Of a stretch of 64,000 bases of DNA, positions 40,633 to 48,941 are shown piece by piece. Under the pieces are notes generated by a model. That model was not told where the DNA came from, did no database searches, and saw nothing but the letters and a program-made list of their open reading frames with translations. The stretch's first letter is position 1; every line of letters starts with the position of its first letter. The stretch is from the NCBI GenBank assembly GCA_963695805.1, contig CAVOHV010000015.1, positions 124,001 through 188,000 of the forward strand, in the 5' to 3' direction. The position numbers and the translations under genes were made by a program. This DNA comes from DASUPK01 sp963695805. GTDB taxonomy: Bacteria > Actinomycetota > Thermoleophilia > Solirubrobacterales > 70-9.

Positions 40633-41226
40633 CTAGCCGCGCCGCCGGCTGATCACACGATCGACCGCCTCACCGACCGACCCGAAGACCCAGCCGACGC
40701 CGTGCGCTGCTCGGTTCACGATCGACTCGTCCAGTGGAGCCGAGGTCCGGTCCGGATCCGCTCCGAGTTCGACCGCGGCCTCGCGGACGGCGTCCAGGTT
40801 CGATTCGAGGCGCCCGGCCCACTCCTCGCAGAATCCGGCCATGCTCCGATCACCACGGGCCCGAGCGAGCTCGGCGAGGTGTCGCAAAAGCGTCGTCACG
40901 TGCTCCATGTCGAGGACCGCCGAGCGAACGACCAGTCCGGTATCGCCGCCCCGGTCGGCGATCACGGTACGCAGGTCGGCGATGCGCGCTCCCATGCCCT
41001 GAGCCATCGGGCTCCCGTAGAGGCCGTAGGTCGCTGTGCGGGGACCGAGTTCGGTGAGTAGGACGGAGGTCTCGGCCGCGCCGTCCTTGAGGCGCTCGGC
41101 GATCGCCGTCCCCTCGAGCGCCGATGCGATCCTCCGCCACCTCGTGATCAGCTGCCGGCACGCCGCGTAGAGCTCCCGGTAGGCGCGGTGCTCCGCGGGG
41201 TGGAGTTCGGTTCTCTCGGTCGACAT
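40633..41226 (-). CDS. conserved hypothetical helical protein
   Basis: 197 aa, mostly amphipathic helix (AYRELYAACRQLITRWRRIAS; VVRSAVLDMEHVTTLLRHLA; FCEEWAGRLESNLDAVREAA). No membrane segment or signal. The last 45 residues are Ala/Gly/Arg-rich (ESIVNRAAHGVGWVFGSVGE). It is 30 bp downstream of the udgX gene and in the same direction, so it may be the last gene of the SOS-controlled unit. I do not recognise a family. Confidence 0.6.
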   Translation of the reverse strand: MSTERTELHPAEHRAYRELYAACRQLITRWRRIASALEGTAIAERLKDGAAETSVLLTELGPRTATYGLYGSPMAQGMGARIADLRTVIADRGGDTGLVVRSAVLDMEHVTTLLRHLAELARARGDRSMAGFCEEWAGRLESNLDAVREAAVELGADPDRTSAPLDESIVNRAAHGVGWVFGSVGEAVDRVISRRRG

Positions 41227-41256
41227 CGCTCCGGGATTGTGACCCTCGACGGCGAC

Positions 41257-41904
41257 TCAGGAGTCGAGGTACTTGCGCACCCCGCGGAGATCGCCGACCA
41301 GCAGCGCCATCGCGTCGTCCCTGTCCTTGGGATCGGCCCGGAGGATCGCGGAGGGGTGGAGCGTGGGCACCGCCGTGCGCCCGAGCCTCGACTCGAGGAA
41401 CTCCCCGTGATCCTTCATCACCCGGGCCTTGGAGCCGATTACGGCCCTGACCGCCGTAGCTCCCAGACAGACGAGCAGCTCGGGATCGACCACCTCGACC
41501 TCCGCATCGAGCCAGGGAGCGCACGCCTTGATCTCTTCCGCGCGCGGCGTCTGGTGGATGCGGCGCTTGCCCTGCGGCTTCCACTTGAAGTGCTTGACGA
41601 CGTTGGTGACGTAGGCGTCGCCGCGTTCGATCTCCGCCTCCTCCAGGGCCCGGTCGAGGACCTTGCCGGCGGGACCGACGAACGGGTGGCCCTCGATGTC
41701 CTCGCGGTCGCCGGGCTGCTCGCCGATCAGCATCAGCCGTGCCCGCTTCAGCCCCTCCCCGAAGACCGTTTGCGTGGCGGTCTCGTGGAGGGGACAGGCG
41801 GTGCACCCGGCCGCGGCCTCGCGCAGCGACTTCAGGGTCGGCCGCTCGGGGATCAGTGCCGTCGCGCCGCTGGTCTCCTCGCCGGTGAGGGGGAGCTGGC
41901 TCAC
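41257..41904 (-). CDS. udgX: UdgX-type uracil-DNA glycosylase
   Basis: 215 aa. Family-4-like glycosylase with four iron-sulfur Cys (34, 37, 128, 146), motif GEQPGDREDIEGHPFVGPAG (residues 61-80), VKHFKWKPQGKRRIHQTP and the late HPSAIL motif. KRRIH (113-117) is the insertion that defines UdgX; its His (here 117) forms a covalent bond with the sugar after uracil is removed, so the protein stays attached to DNA. Such proteins are known from mycobacteria and other Actinobacteria. It lies in a run of minus-strand genes below a LexA-type box. Confidence 0.92.
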   Translation of the reverse strand: MSQLPLTGEETSGATALIPERPTLKSLREAAAGCTACPLHETATQTVFGEGLKRARLMLIGEQPGDREDIEGHPFVGPAGKVLDRALEEAEIERGDAYVTNVVKHFKWKPQGKRRIHQTPRAEEIKACAPWLDAEVEVVDPELLVCLGATAVRAVIGSKARVMKDHGEFLESRLGRTAVPTLHPSAILRADPKDRDDAMALLVGDLRGVRKYLDS

Positions 41905-41956
41905 GAGGGTCTCCTACCCGGCGTTCAAGCGAGGCAGTCGGGAGCGCTGAGGACGG

Positions 41957-42238
41957 CTACCGGACGAGTTGGTAGAGGGTCTCCCAGTCCGGCCTGCACG
42001 CAGCCGCAAACTCATCGACCTGCGCGTGAGCGACCTCCAGACCGAAGTCGCCCGAGATCGAGACGGGCTGGATATCCCCAGCGGGCGCCACGTGCAGCTC
42101 CCGAGCCTCTGCCTGATCGGGCCCCCTCTGCTCGGGAGGGCCGAACTCGATCCGGTCGTAGAGGCAGTTGAGGAACTCCTCGCATTCGTCGTCCGCCGTG
42201 CCCTCGATTCGCAACAGGTGGACGACGTGTTCCTGCAT
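41957..42238 (-). CDS. hypothetical 93-residue protein, first gene below the SOS box
   Basis: From the ATG at 42238 (MQEHVVHLLRIEGTADDECE), preceded by AAAGGATC. The same frame opens further upstream, but that stretch would run through the SOS box. The protein is acidic, with FLNCLYDRIEFGPPEQRGPD and an end rich in aromatic residues (CRPDWETLYQLVR). No family is recognised. Position 43 bp below the box and 52 bp above udgX suggests a damage-induced partner of UdgX. Confidence 0.5.
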   Translation of the reverse strand: MQEHVVHLLRIEGTADDECEEFLNCLYDRIEFGPPEQRGPDQAEARELHVAPAGDIQPVSISGDFGLEVAHAQVDEFAAACRPDWETLYQLVR

Positions 42239-42280
42239 GTGACCGATCCTTTCACAGCGAACGATGCGCCGGAGAGTATG

Positions 42281-42294
42281 CGAACATATGTTCG
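42281..42294. promoter_or_regulatory. LexA-type SOS box
   Basis: CGAACATATGTTCG, a perfect 14-bp palindrome of the CGAAC-N4-GTTCG form used by LexA in Gram-positives and Actinobacteria. It lies between the divergent 93-residue gene (ATG 43 bp away) and the radical SAM gene (ATG at 42329, 35 bp away). Confidence 0.8.
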
Positions 42295-42328
42295 TATCAC
42301 CTGACGGAAATTGCAACACTCCAAACGG

Positions 42329-43355
42329 ATGCGCTGGGATTCACAAAGAGTCGATCGAGAGCACGGACGGAGCCTGCCGGGCCTGGACGTCGAACGGGTT
42401 CGGACCTTCGATGCTCCGGAGGCCCTCGGCATCAACTTCCACGAGGTCCGGGCCAAGTCGGCGCTCAACAAGGTGCCCGGTGACTTCCTGCCGTTCAACT
42501 ACACGGTGAACGCGTTTCGAGGCTGTGCACATGCGTGTAAATACTGCTTCGCTCGGAACACCCACACGTATCTAGATATGGACGCCGGCCGCGACTTCGA
42601 GCGCGAGATCGTGGTCAAGGTGAACGTTCCGGAGCTGCTGCGTGCCGAGCTCAATCGCCCGAGCTGGAAGCGGGAGCTGGTCGCCTTCGGGACGAACACC
42701 GACCCGTACCAATGGGCGGAGGGGAAGTACGAGCTGATGCCCCCCATGATCAAGGGCGCTGCTCGAGGCCGAGACACCGACCTCGATCCTGACCAAATCA
42801 CCGCTCGTACTTCGAGACCTGGATGTACTCCTCGAGCTCGCCGAGTTCGCGGATGTGAGCGTGAACCTCTCGGTGCCGACGCTCGACGAGAAGATCTGGC
42901 GCGAGACGGAGCCGCACACCCCGCATCCGCGTAAGCGCCTGGAGGCGGTTGCGAAGTTCAACGAGGCGGGGATCCCCTCGGGCGTCCTGATCGCACCGCT
43001 GATGCCGGGGATCAACGACTCTCCGGAGCTGGTGGACGAGATCGTCTCGATCGCGGAGGAGTCGGGAGCGACCTTTGTGAACGGGATCGCCCTGCACCTC
43101 CGGCCGGGGGTGAAGGAGGTCTTCATGTCCTGGCTCTCCGCGGCGCGCCCGGATCTGGTTCCCCGCTACGACAGGCTCTACGAGGGTCGCGCGTACGCGC
43201 CGAACGCCGAGCGGAAGCGCATCGGCGCCCTGGTCCGCACGCCGAACCTCTCCGACGACCCGCGCTACAGCCGTCGCGCCCGGCTCGAGGCGAGGCGCGC
43301 GAAGCGGGCCCAGGAGGCCGAGCATCGGGAACCCCAGCAGACGAAGCTCTTCTAG
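42329..43355 (+). pseudogene. Rv2578c-family radical SAM protein with a single-base frameshift
   Basis: From the ATG at 42329 (MRWDSQRVDREHG). NYTVNAFRGCAHACKYCFAR has the radical SAM CxxxCxxC (Cys 66, 70, 73) and THTYLDMDAGRDF; GTNTDPYQWAEGKYELM is typical of this SplB-related family. After PPMIK an extra G in the run at 42754-42756 shifts the frame. Removing it gives KALLEAETPTSILTKSPLVL, LELAEFADVSVNLS and a C-terminus ending QTKLF, about 341 aa. The rest of the frame is perfect, so a base-call error is likely. The family is linked to DNA repair (spore photoproduct lyase relatives); the reaction is not established. Confidence 0.8.
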
Positions 43356-43491
43356 TCGCGCTCGCTCCGAGCGAAGACCTGGTTTCCCATTGGCTTCCTC
43401 GCATTTCCCCCAATCAGGTAGGGAATGGAAAGGTTGTTGATCCAAAAGGTCGAGAACCTGCTACCGTGCCGCCGTCTTGTCAAGGAACCCA

Positions 43492-44541
43492 ATGAAGAAA
43501 GGTCACAAAGTCTCTATGACTCAGGCACAGAACAGGCGCCGCCCGAGGCGGGCGGTCGCATCTATCGGGCTCGCCCTGGCGGCTCTGGGCGCGGCGATCG
43601 GGATCGCGGCCTGCGGCGGCTCGGCGAGCGGAGCAGGGACGATCAATCTGGTCGCCTACTCGACTCCCCAGCAGGCATACGAGGACAAGCTTGAGCCTGG
43701 ATTCAAGGACACGACCCAAGGCGATGGCGTGGAGTTCTCCAATTCCTTCGGAGCTTCCGGTGATCAGAGCCGCGCGGTCGAATCCGGCCAGCCGGCCGAC
43801 GTTGTCGAGTTTTCACTCGAGCCCGACATGACGCGGCTGGTCGACGCCGGGATCGTCGACTCGAACTGGAACCAGAACCAGTACAAGGGCATCGTCACGA
43901 ACTCGGTCGTGACCTTGATGGTCCGGCCGGGCAACCCGAAGAACATCCAGTCCTTCGACGACCTCGCCCGGGACGACGTCGACGTGATCGACCCGAATCC
44001 GGCCACCTCCGGCGGAGCGCGCTGGAACATCATGGCCATCTACGGGTCACAGATCGCGGAGGGCAAGTCCGACGCCCAGGCGCAGGACTTCGTCAAGCAG
44101 GTCCTCGCCAACACCTCCGTTCAGGACTCAAGCGCGCGTGACTCGCTGCAGACGTTCTCCAGCGGCAAGGGCGACGTGCTGGTCGGCTACGAGAACGAGG
44201 CCATCCAAGGAAAGCAGGAGGGCATCGATCTCGAGTACGTCACACCCGACAACACGATCCTGATCGAGAACCCGATCGCAGTCACGAAGGATTCTCCGCC
44301 TGAGGCCCAGAAGTTCCTGGACTTCCTCTACACGGAGCCGGCGCAGCAGGACTTCGCTGACGCGGGCTATCGCCCGGTTGTCAGGTCCGTCGCGGACAAG
44401 AACGCCAGCAAGTTCCCGGTTCCGTCGGGGCTCTTCACCATCGCCAAGTTCGGTGGTTGGAGCAAGGTCGCGGACCCGTTCTTCGGCGACAACGGCTGGG
44501 TGATCCAGGCCGAGAAGGACCTCGGCAACCCGACCAGCTAG
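43492..44541 (+). CDS. sulfate/thiosulfate ABC transporter, substrate-binding lipoprotein
   Basis: 349 aa from the ATG at 43492, preceded by AAGGA. A basic, hydrophobic signal ends at IAACGG, a lipobox, so the protein is anchored outside the membrane. Sbp/CysP features are INLVAYSTPQQAYEDKLEPG, FSNSFGASGDQSRAVESGQP, ADVVEFSLEPDMTRLVDAGI, NPATSGGARWNIMAIYG and VGYENEAIQGKQEGIDLEYV. It delivers sulfate or thiosulfate to CysTW. First gene of a four-gene operon. Confidence 0.9.
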   Translation: MKKGHKVSMTQAQNRRRPRRAVASIGLALAALGAAIGIAACGGSASGAGTINLVAYSTPQQAYEDKLEPGFKDTTQGDGVEFSNSFGASGDQSRAVESGQPADVVEFSLEPDMTRLVDAGIVDSNWNQNQYKGIVTNSVVTLMVRPGNPKNIQSFDDLARDDVDVIDPNPATSGGARWNIMAIYGSQIAEGKSDAQAQDFVKQVLANTSVQDSSARDSLQTFSSGKGDVLVGYENEAIQGKQEGIDLEYVTPDNTILIENPIAVTKDSPPEAQKFLDFLYTEPAQQDFADAGYRPVVRSVADKNASKFPVPSGLFTIAKFGGWSKVADPFFGDNGWVIQAEKDLGNPTS

Positions 44542-44561
44542 CCGCTGGGAGCGAGCCGCTG

Positions 44562-45401
44562 ATGGCGTCAGCCGACACCGCTGTAGCCAGGCCGCCGAGG
44601 GCGGGTCTCCGGATCCCCCTCGGCGGTGCGGCGCTTGCCCGCGGCAGCGCCACGCTGTGGATCAGCCTCATCGTGCTACTCCCTCTGGCGGCGGTCTTCA
44701 GCAGGGCGTTCGACGACGGGCTCGGTCACTTCTGGGATGCGATCTCCGACAAGGAGGCCGTCGCGGCAATCAAGCTCACGCTGGTCTCCTCACTGATCGT
44801 CGTCGCGGTCAATGCCGTGATGGGAACGCTGATCGCATGGGTACTCGTCCGCGACGACTTCCGGGGAAAGCGGTTGCTCAACTCGGTCATCGATCTGCCG
44901 TTCGCTCTGCCCACGATCGTCGCTGGGCTGACGCTGATTGCCCTCTACGGGCCCAACTCACCGATCGGGGTGCATGTCGCTTACACCAGGGCCGCGGTTG
45001 TGATGGCTCTCCTCTTCGTCACGCTGCCCTTCGTCGTCCGCTCCGTGCAGCCGGTGCTGCTCGAGGTCGATCGGGAGATGGAGGAGGCCGCTGCCTCGCT
45101 GGGCGCGCCGAACCACCGGATTTTCCGCAGCATCATCCTTCCCAACCTGGCGCCGGCGATCCTCGCGGGCGTCGCACTCGCCTTCGCCCGGGCGATCGGC
45201 GAGTTCGGGTCGCTCGTTCTTCTCACGGGGAACATCCCCTTCAAGACGGAGGCCGCTTCGGTCTACATCTTCGGGCGGGTTCAGACGAACGACCTTTCCG
45301 GTGCCGCGGCGGTCTCGGTCCTGCTGCTCGCCATCTCGGTGGGCCTGCTCTTCGCCCTCAACCTGTTCGCCAGCTGGAGGTCAAGGCATGAGCGCGCTTA
45401 G
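44562..45401 (+). CDS. cysT: sulfate ABC transporter permease
   Basis: 279 aa from the ATG at 44562 (GGGAG upstream). Six-helix permease of the CysT/CysU type with LPFALPTIVAGLTLIALYGP and the EAA loop EEAAASLGAPNHRIFRSIIL that contacts the ATPase. FARAIGEFGSLVLLTGNIPF is the usual end of the permease core. It pairs with CysW. Its 3' end overlaps cysW by 14 bp. Confidence 0.92.
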   Translation: MASADTAVARPPRAGLRIPLGGAALARGSATLWISLIVLLPLAAVFSRAFDDGLGHFWDAISDKEAVAAIKLTLVSSLIVVAVNAVMGTLIAWVLVRDDFRGKRLLNSVIDLPFALPTIVAGLTLIALYGPNSPIGVHVAYTRAAVVMALLFVTLPFVVRSVQPVLLEVDREMEEAAASLGAPNHRIFRSIILPNLAPAILAGVALAFARAIGEFGSLVLLTGNIPFKTEAASVYIFGRVQTNDLSGAAAVSVLLLAISVGLLFALNLFASWRSRHERA

Positions 45402-46284
45402 CCGCCGCTCGAGAATCGGGCTCCGCTCGATCGTCCTGCTGTACCTCGCCGCCCTGCTCCTGGTTCCCGTGGGCATGATCTTCTACCGGACCTTCGAGCA
45501 CGGGCTGAGCCAGCCGATTGACGCGATCACCAGCCCTGACGGCCTGCACGCGTTCTGGCTGACGATCGTCTGCGTCGGGATTGCGGTGCCCTTGAACACC
45601 GCATTCGGTGTGATCACGGCGCTCGTTCTGGTCCGTCAGAACTTCCGCGGCAAGGCACTGCTCAATGCTGCGATCGACCTGCCTTTCGCGATCTCCCCGG
45701 TGGTCATCGGGCTGGCCCTGTTCCTCGTCTACGCGCCCCGCAACAGCTGGTTCGGGGAGTGGCTGATGGGCAACGGCGTCCAGATCATCTTCTCCCTCCC
45801 GGGGATGATCCTGGCAACGATCTTCGTCTCGCTGCCCTTCGTGGTGCGGGAGGTGATGCCGGTCCTTCAGGAGATCGGCACCGACCAGGAGGAGGCGGCT
45901 GAGACCCTCGGGGCGACGCCTCGGCAGACCTTCTGGCGGGTGACCCTGCCCGCGATCAGGTGGGGCGTGACCTACGGTGTCGTCCTGGCAACCGCCCGGG
46001 CCTTGGGAGAGTTCGGGGCGGTAAGCGTCGTCGCGGGGAACGTCTCGGGGAGCGGCGGGACGCAAACCCTGCCGCTGTTCGTCAAGGACCAATTCGAGAA
46101 CTTCAACCTGGCTGGGTCCTATGCCGCGGCGCTCGTTCTCGCGCTCCTCGCGATCGCGGTGCTCTTCAGCATGAACCTCCTGCAGCGGCGATCGGCAAGG
46201 AGTGCCGGGGCCGAGGAGGGTGAAGACCGGGAGCTGCCCGGCCCGGGCGTGTTCGTCCCACAGCCCATCGAAAAGGAGGCCTGA
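45388..46284 (+). CDS. cysW: sulfate ABC transporter permease
   Basis: 298 aa from the ATG at 45388. CysW pattern: LPFAISPVVIGLALFLVYAP, the EAA loop EEAAETLGATPRQTFWRVTLP, and ARALGEFGAVSVVAGNVSGSG. About six membrane helices. The last 40 residues are a soluble acidic extension (AGAEEGEDRELPG), longer than in most relatives. Partner of CysT in the channel. Confidence 0.92.
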   Translation: MSALSRRSRIGLRSIVLLYLAALLLVPVGMIFYRTFEHGLSQPIDAITSPDGLHAFWLTIVCVGIAVPLNTAFGVITALVLVRQNFRGKALLNAAIDLPFAISPVVIGLALFLVYAPRNSWFGEWLMGNGVQIIFSLPGMILATIFVSLPFVVREVMPVLQEIGTDQEEAAETLGATPRQTFWRVTLPAIRWGVTYGVVLATARALGEFGAVSVVAGNVSGSGGTQTLPLFVKDQFENFNLAGSYAAALVLALLAIAVLFSMNLLQRRSARSAGAEEGEDRELPGPGVFVPQPIEKEA

Positions 46285-46285
46285 G

Positions 46286-47287
46286 ATGGCCATCTCCGTC
46301 AAGAACGTGACCAAGCGGTTCGGCGACTTCGTCGCCCTCGACGATGTCTCGATCGAGGTGCCCGACGGAGGGCTGACGGCTCTGCTCGGCCCGAGCGGGA
46401 GCGGCAAATCCACTCTGCTGCGCGTGATCGCGGGCCTGGAGCAGCCCGACACTGGGCAGGTCCTGATCTCGGGTGAGGACAACACCGAGACTCGGGTGCA
46501 GGATCGGAACGTCGGCTTCGTCTTCCAGCACTACGCCGCGTTCAAGCACATGACCGTGTTCGACAACATCGCCTTCGGCCTCCGGATCAGGGGCGAGGGC
46601 AACGGGACGATTCGTGAGCGGGTCAAGCAGCTGATCGAGCTCGTCCACCTGAAGGGGTACGAGAAACGCTTCCCGAACCAGCTCTCGGGCGGGCAGCGCC
46701 AGCGGATGGCGCTGGCCAGGGCGCTGGCCGTGGAACCCCGCGTGCTGCTGCTCGACGAGCCCTTCGGCGCGCTCGACGCCAAGGTGCGGCAGGAGCTGCG
46801 CACCTGGCTGCGGCGCCTCCATGACGACGTGCACGTGACGACGATCTTCGTCACCCACGATCAGGAGGAGGCTATGGACGTCGCGGAGCAGATCATCGTC
46901 ATGAACGACGGCAAGGTCGAGCAGTCGGGCGGACCGCGAGACCTCTACGAGGATCCGGCATCCGAGTTCGTCATGGGGTTTGTCGGGCCGGCGCACCGCC
47001 TCGGGGCGGCCTGGGTCCGGCCGCACGACGTCGAGGTGCGCCACGAGCCGAATGGGCAGACGATCGAGGCGATGGTCGATCGGATCGTCCACCTCGGCTT
47101 CGAGGTCAGGGTGGAGCTGACGCTGCCCGAGGGCGAGCACTTCTCGGTCCAGCTGACGCGAGACGAGGTCGACCAGCTCGAGCTGGCCGAGGGACAGATC
47201 GTGTTCGTGCGACCGCGTACGACCCGCGTCTTCGGAGCCGACGGAGCAGGCTCTCAGGTCACCAGCGATCCGGGGGTGCCCAGGTAA
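46286..47287 (+). CDS. cysA: sulfate ABC transporter ATP-binding protein
   Basis: 333 aa from the ATG at 46286, with AAGGAGG upstream. Walker A GPSGSGKSTLL, Q loop VFQHYAAFKHM, signature LSGGQRQRMALARAL, Walker B VLLLDEPFGALD and switch His in IFVTHDQEEAMDV. The C-terminal TOBE-like part (VRPHDVEVRHEPNG; RVELTLPEGEHFSVQL) is complete. It powers uptake by hydrolysing ATP. Closes the operon. Confidence 0.93.
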   Translation: MAISVKNVTKRFGDFVALDDVSIEVPDGGLTALLGPSGSGKSTLLRVIAGLEQPDTGQVLISGEDNTETRVQDRNVGFVFQHYAAFKHMTVFDNIAFGLRIRGEGNGTIRERVKQLIELVHLKGYEKRFPNQLSGGQRQRMALARALAVEPRVLLLDEPFGALDAKVRQELRTWLRRLHDDVHVTTIFVTHDQEEAMDVAEQIIVMNDGKVEQSGGPRDLYEDPASEFVMGFVGPAHRLGAAWVRPHDVEVRHEPNGQTIEAMVDRIVHLGFEVRVELTLPEGEHFSVQLTRDEVDQLELAEGQIVFVRPRTTRVFGADGAGSQVTSDPGVPR

Positions 47288-47347
47288 GCGTTCGTGGGTT
47301 GAGCGAGTCGGCGAGCCGCCACCGGGTCGCGTCGCCGAGGACGACGG

Positions 47348-47803
47348 CTAACGCGTACTCCAGGCTTCCGCCGGCTCGCTCAGCTCACGGACCTCGGCGG
47401 GAAGGTCTCCGCCCACCACGTCCGCGAGGCTGGTGTCCTCCATCACCGCCCGGATGTTGGCGCGGAGCGCGATCCAGACCTTCTGTAGCGGGACCGCCTC
47501 GCCCTTGTACTCGAGCGTCTCGGGTCCCTGGCCGCGAACACTCGCGAGCGGGCCCTCGACCGCGCGAACGATGTCGGCGAGGGTGACGTCCTCGGCCGGC
47601 TTGGCGAGCCAGTAGCCGCCCTGCGCGCCCCGGCGGCTGGCGACGATGCCGGTGTGCTTGAGCTCGCCGAGGATGTTCTCGAGGAACTTGAGCGGAATCT
47701 CCTGGGCGTCGGCGATCTGCTCGCCCTTGATTGGCTCTCCGCCCCCCGCCGCAAGCTCGATCGCCGCCCGGACGGCGTAGTCCACCTTCGCTGAGATCCT
47801 CAT
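47348..47803 (-). CDS. Rrf2-family transcription regulator
   Basis: 151 aa. The winged helix-turn-helix start MRISAKVDYAVRAAIELAAG and RRGAQGGYWLAKPAEDVTLAD are diagnostic. No Cys occurs in the protein, so it cannot carry the Fe-S cluster of IscR/NsrR types. This resembles CymR-type members that sense cysteine synthase instead. It is convergent with the sulfate importer operon, which makes control of sulfur uptake a reasonable guess, not shown by sequence. Confidence 0.85.
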   Translation of the reverse strand: MRISAKVDYAVRAAIELAAGGGEPIKGEQIADAQEIPLKFLENILGELKHTGIVASRRGAQGGYWLAKPAEDVTLADIVRAVEGPLASVRGQGPETLEYKGEAVPLQKVWIALRANIRAVMEDTSLADVVGGDLPAEVRELSEPAEAWSTR

Positions 47804-47852
47804 GCCACCGGGGACTTTAGTGGCCAGCCGTGCGGCGCCTAGACTTGAGCTT

Positions 47853-47925
47853 GCCCCCTTAAGTCAACTGGAGAGACGGCGAGACTTTTAATCTCGTAGT
47901 CCGGGTTCGAGTCCCGGAGGGGGCA
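47853..47925 (+). tRNA. tRNA-Lys (anticodon TTT)
   Basis: 73 nt. Acceptor GCCCCCT/AGGGGGC, anticodon stem CGAGA/TCTCG with loop CTTTTAA, T arm CCGGGTTCGAGTCCCGG. The D stem has an A-G mismatch at its first pair. CCA is not encoded. Confidence 0.9.
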
Positions 47926-47954
47926 TTTTCAGCACGATTTGCAGGTATTTCGTC

Positions 47955-48479
47955 ATGCGCGACCTGGATGATCAGGTTATGGCGAGGAAGGGGCAAGGGA
48001 TCGACCCGGACCTGAAAGCTCCAGTGCCCCTCGTCGAGCGGAAGGGACGTCCTCCTGACCCGCGCCGAACGTGCCCGGTCAGGATGCGCCGCTGTGAGCG
48101 CCACGGCATGACCGAGTTCGCGCAGTACAGCAGGGGCCCCGGCCGCGGTCATCAGTGGTCGTGTAAGCGCTGTGTGGGCGAGGCGGTCACCCGCCGGAAG
48201 CAGAAGCTGAAGCGAACTCTCGTTGACGAAGCAGGTGGACGATGCGCAGTCTGTGGCTACGACCGCTGCATAGTCAATCTCGGGTTCCATCACGTTGATC
48301 CAGCCTCAAAGTCCTTCGCGATGTCGATGGCGGTTGGCAGATCGATCGCTGCGTTTCGCGAGGAAGCGAAGAAGTGCGTGCTGGTCTGCGCCAACTGCCA
48401 CGGAGAGATCGAGGCGGGAGTGATCGCGAGCCCGCCGCCTGGGGCGAAGTTCAAGGGAAGTCGGCTGAGGGCCGCCTAG
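47955..48479 (+). CDS. HNH endonuclease-like protein
   Basis: 174 aa from the ATG at 47955; an in-frame ATG at 48084 (MRRCERHGMTEF) may be the true start, because recognisable sequence begins there. A zinc ribbon (CERHG, then WSCKRCVGEAV) precedes the HNH fold: GGRCAVCGYDRCIVNLGFHHVDP, then KKCVLVCANCHGEIEAG, with paired Cys for structural zinc and His for catalysis. It begins 30 bp after tRNA-Lys. It may be a stand-alone homing-type or mobile nuclease, or a housekeeping nuclease of unknown target. Confidence 0.8.
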   Translation: MRDLDDQVMARKGQGIDPDLKAPVPLVERKGRPPDPRRTCPVRMRRCERHGMTEFAQYSRGPGRGHQWSCKRCVGEAVTRRKQKLKRTLVDEAGGRCAVCGYDRCIVNLGFHHVDPASKSFAMSMAVGRSIAAFREEAKKCVLVCANCHGEIEAGVIASPPPGAKFKGSRLRAA

Positions 48480-48524
48480 CTCGTTCGACGGTTCGGCGAT
48501 CACTGAGTATGAGAGGCTCGGATC

Positions 48525-48935
48525 GTGGGAGAGCACGCTGACCTGATTCGGCGCATCTACGGCTTCGACTGGGCGACGGTCGGAAGTCGGCGCGAGGGCT
48601 TCGCCGAGCTCCGTGACGTGGTGGCGCCCGACTTCGAGTCGCGGCTCTCGCATGAGCTGGGAGATCGGGTGCTGACGGGCGTGGCGGGCCTGGAGGTGTT
48701 CGTCGAGGCGCTCGAGCAGGACTTCTCGGAATTCCACTACGACGGCGACGAGTTCGTGGAGATCGGCGACGACGGCGTTCTGGTCCTCGGCCGGATCTTC
48801 GCTAAGGCCAGGGCGACGGGGATGCCGCTCTACGGCGAGTTCGGCCACATCTGGACCGTTCGCGACGGTCTGGCCGCGCGGGTCGAGGCACATCGCGACC
48901 GCGACGAGGCGCGCAAGGCGGCCGGCACCTCCTGA
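48525..48935 (+). CDS. NTF2/SnoaL-like protein
   Basis: 136 aa from the GTG at 48525 (MGEHADLIRRIYGFDW). Core pattern: FAELRDVVAPDFESRLSHEL, VFVEALEQDFSEFHYDGDEF, GVLVLGRIFAKARATG and FGHIWTVRDGLAARVEAHRD. It lacks the left-arm terminal tags apart from a loosely similar acidic start. It is convergent with purH, 6 bp apart. Function is unknown. Confidence 0.75.
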   Translation: MGEHADLIRRIYGFDWATVGSRREGFAELRDVVAPDFESRLSHELGDRVLTGVAGLEVFVEALEQDFSEFHYDGDEFVEIGDDGVLVLGRIFAKARATGMPLYGEFGHIWTVRDGLAARVEAHRDRDEARKAAGTS

Positions 48936-48941
48936 AGCTGC

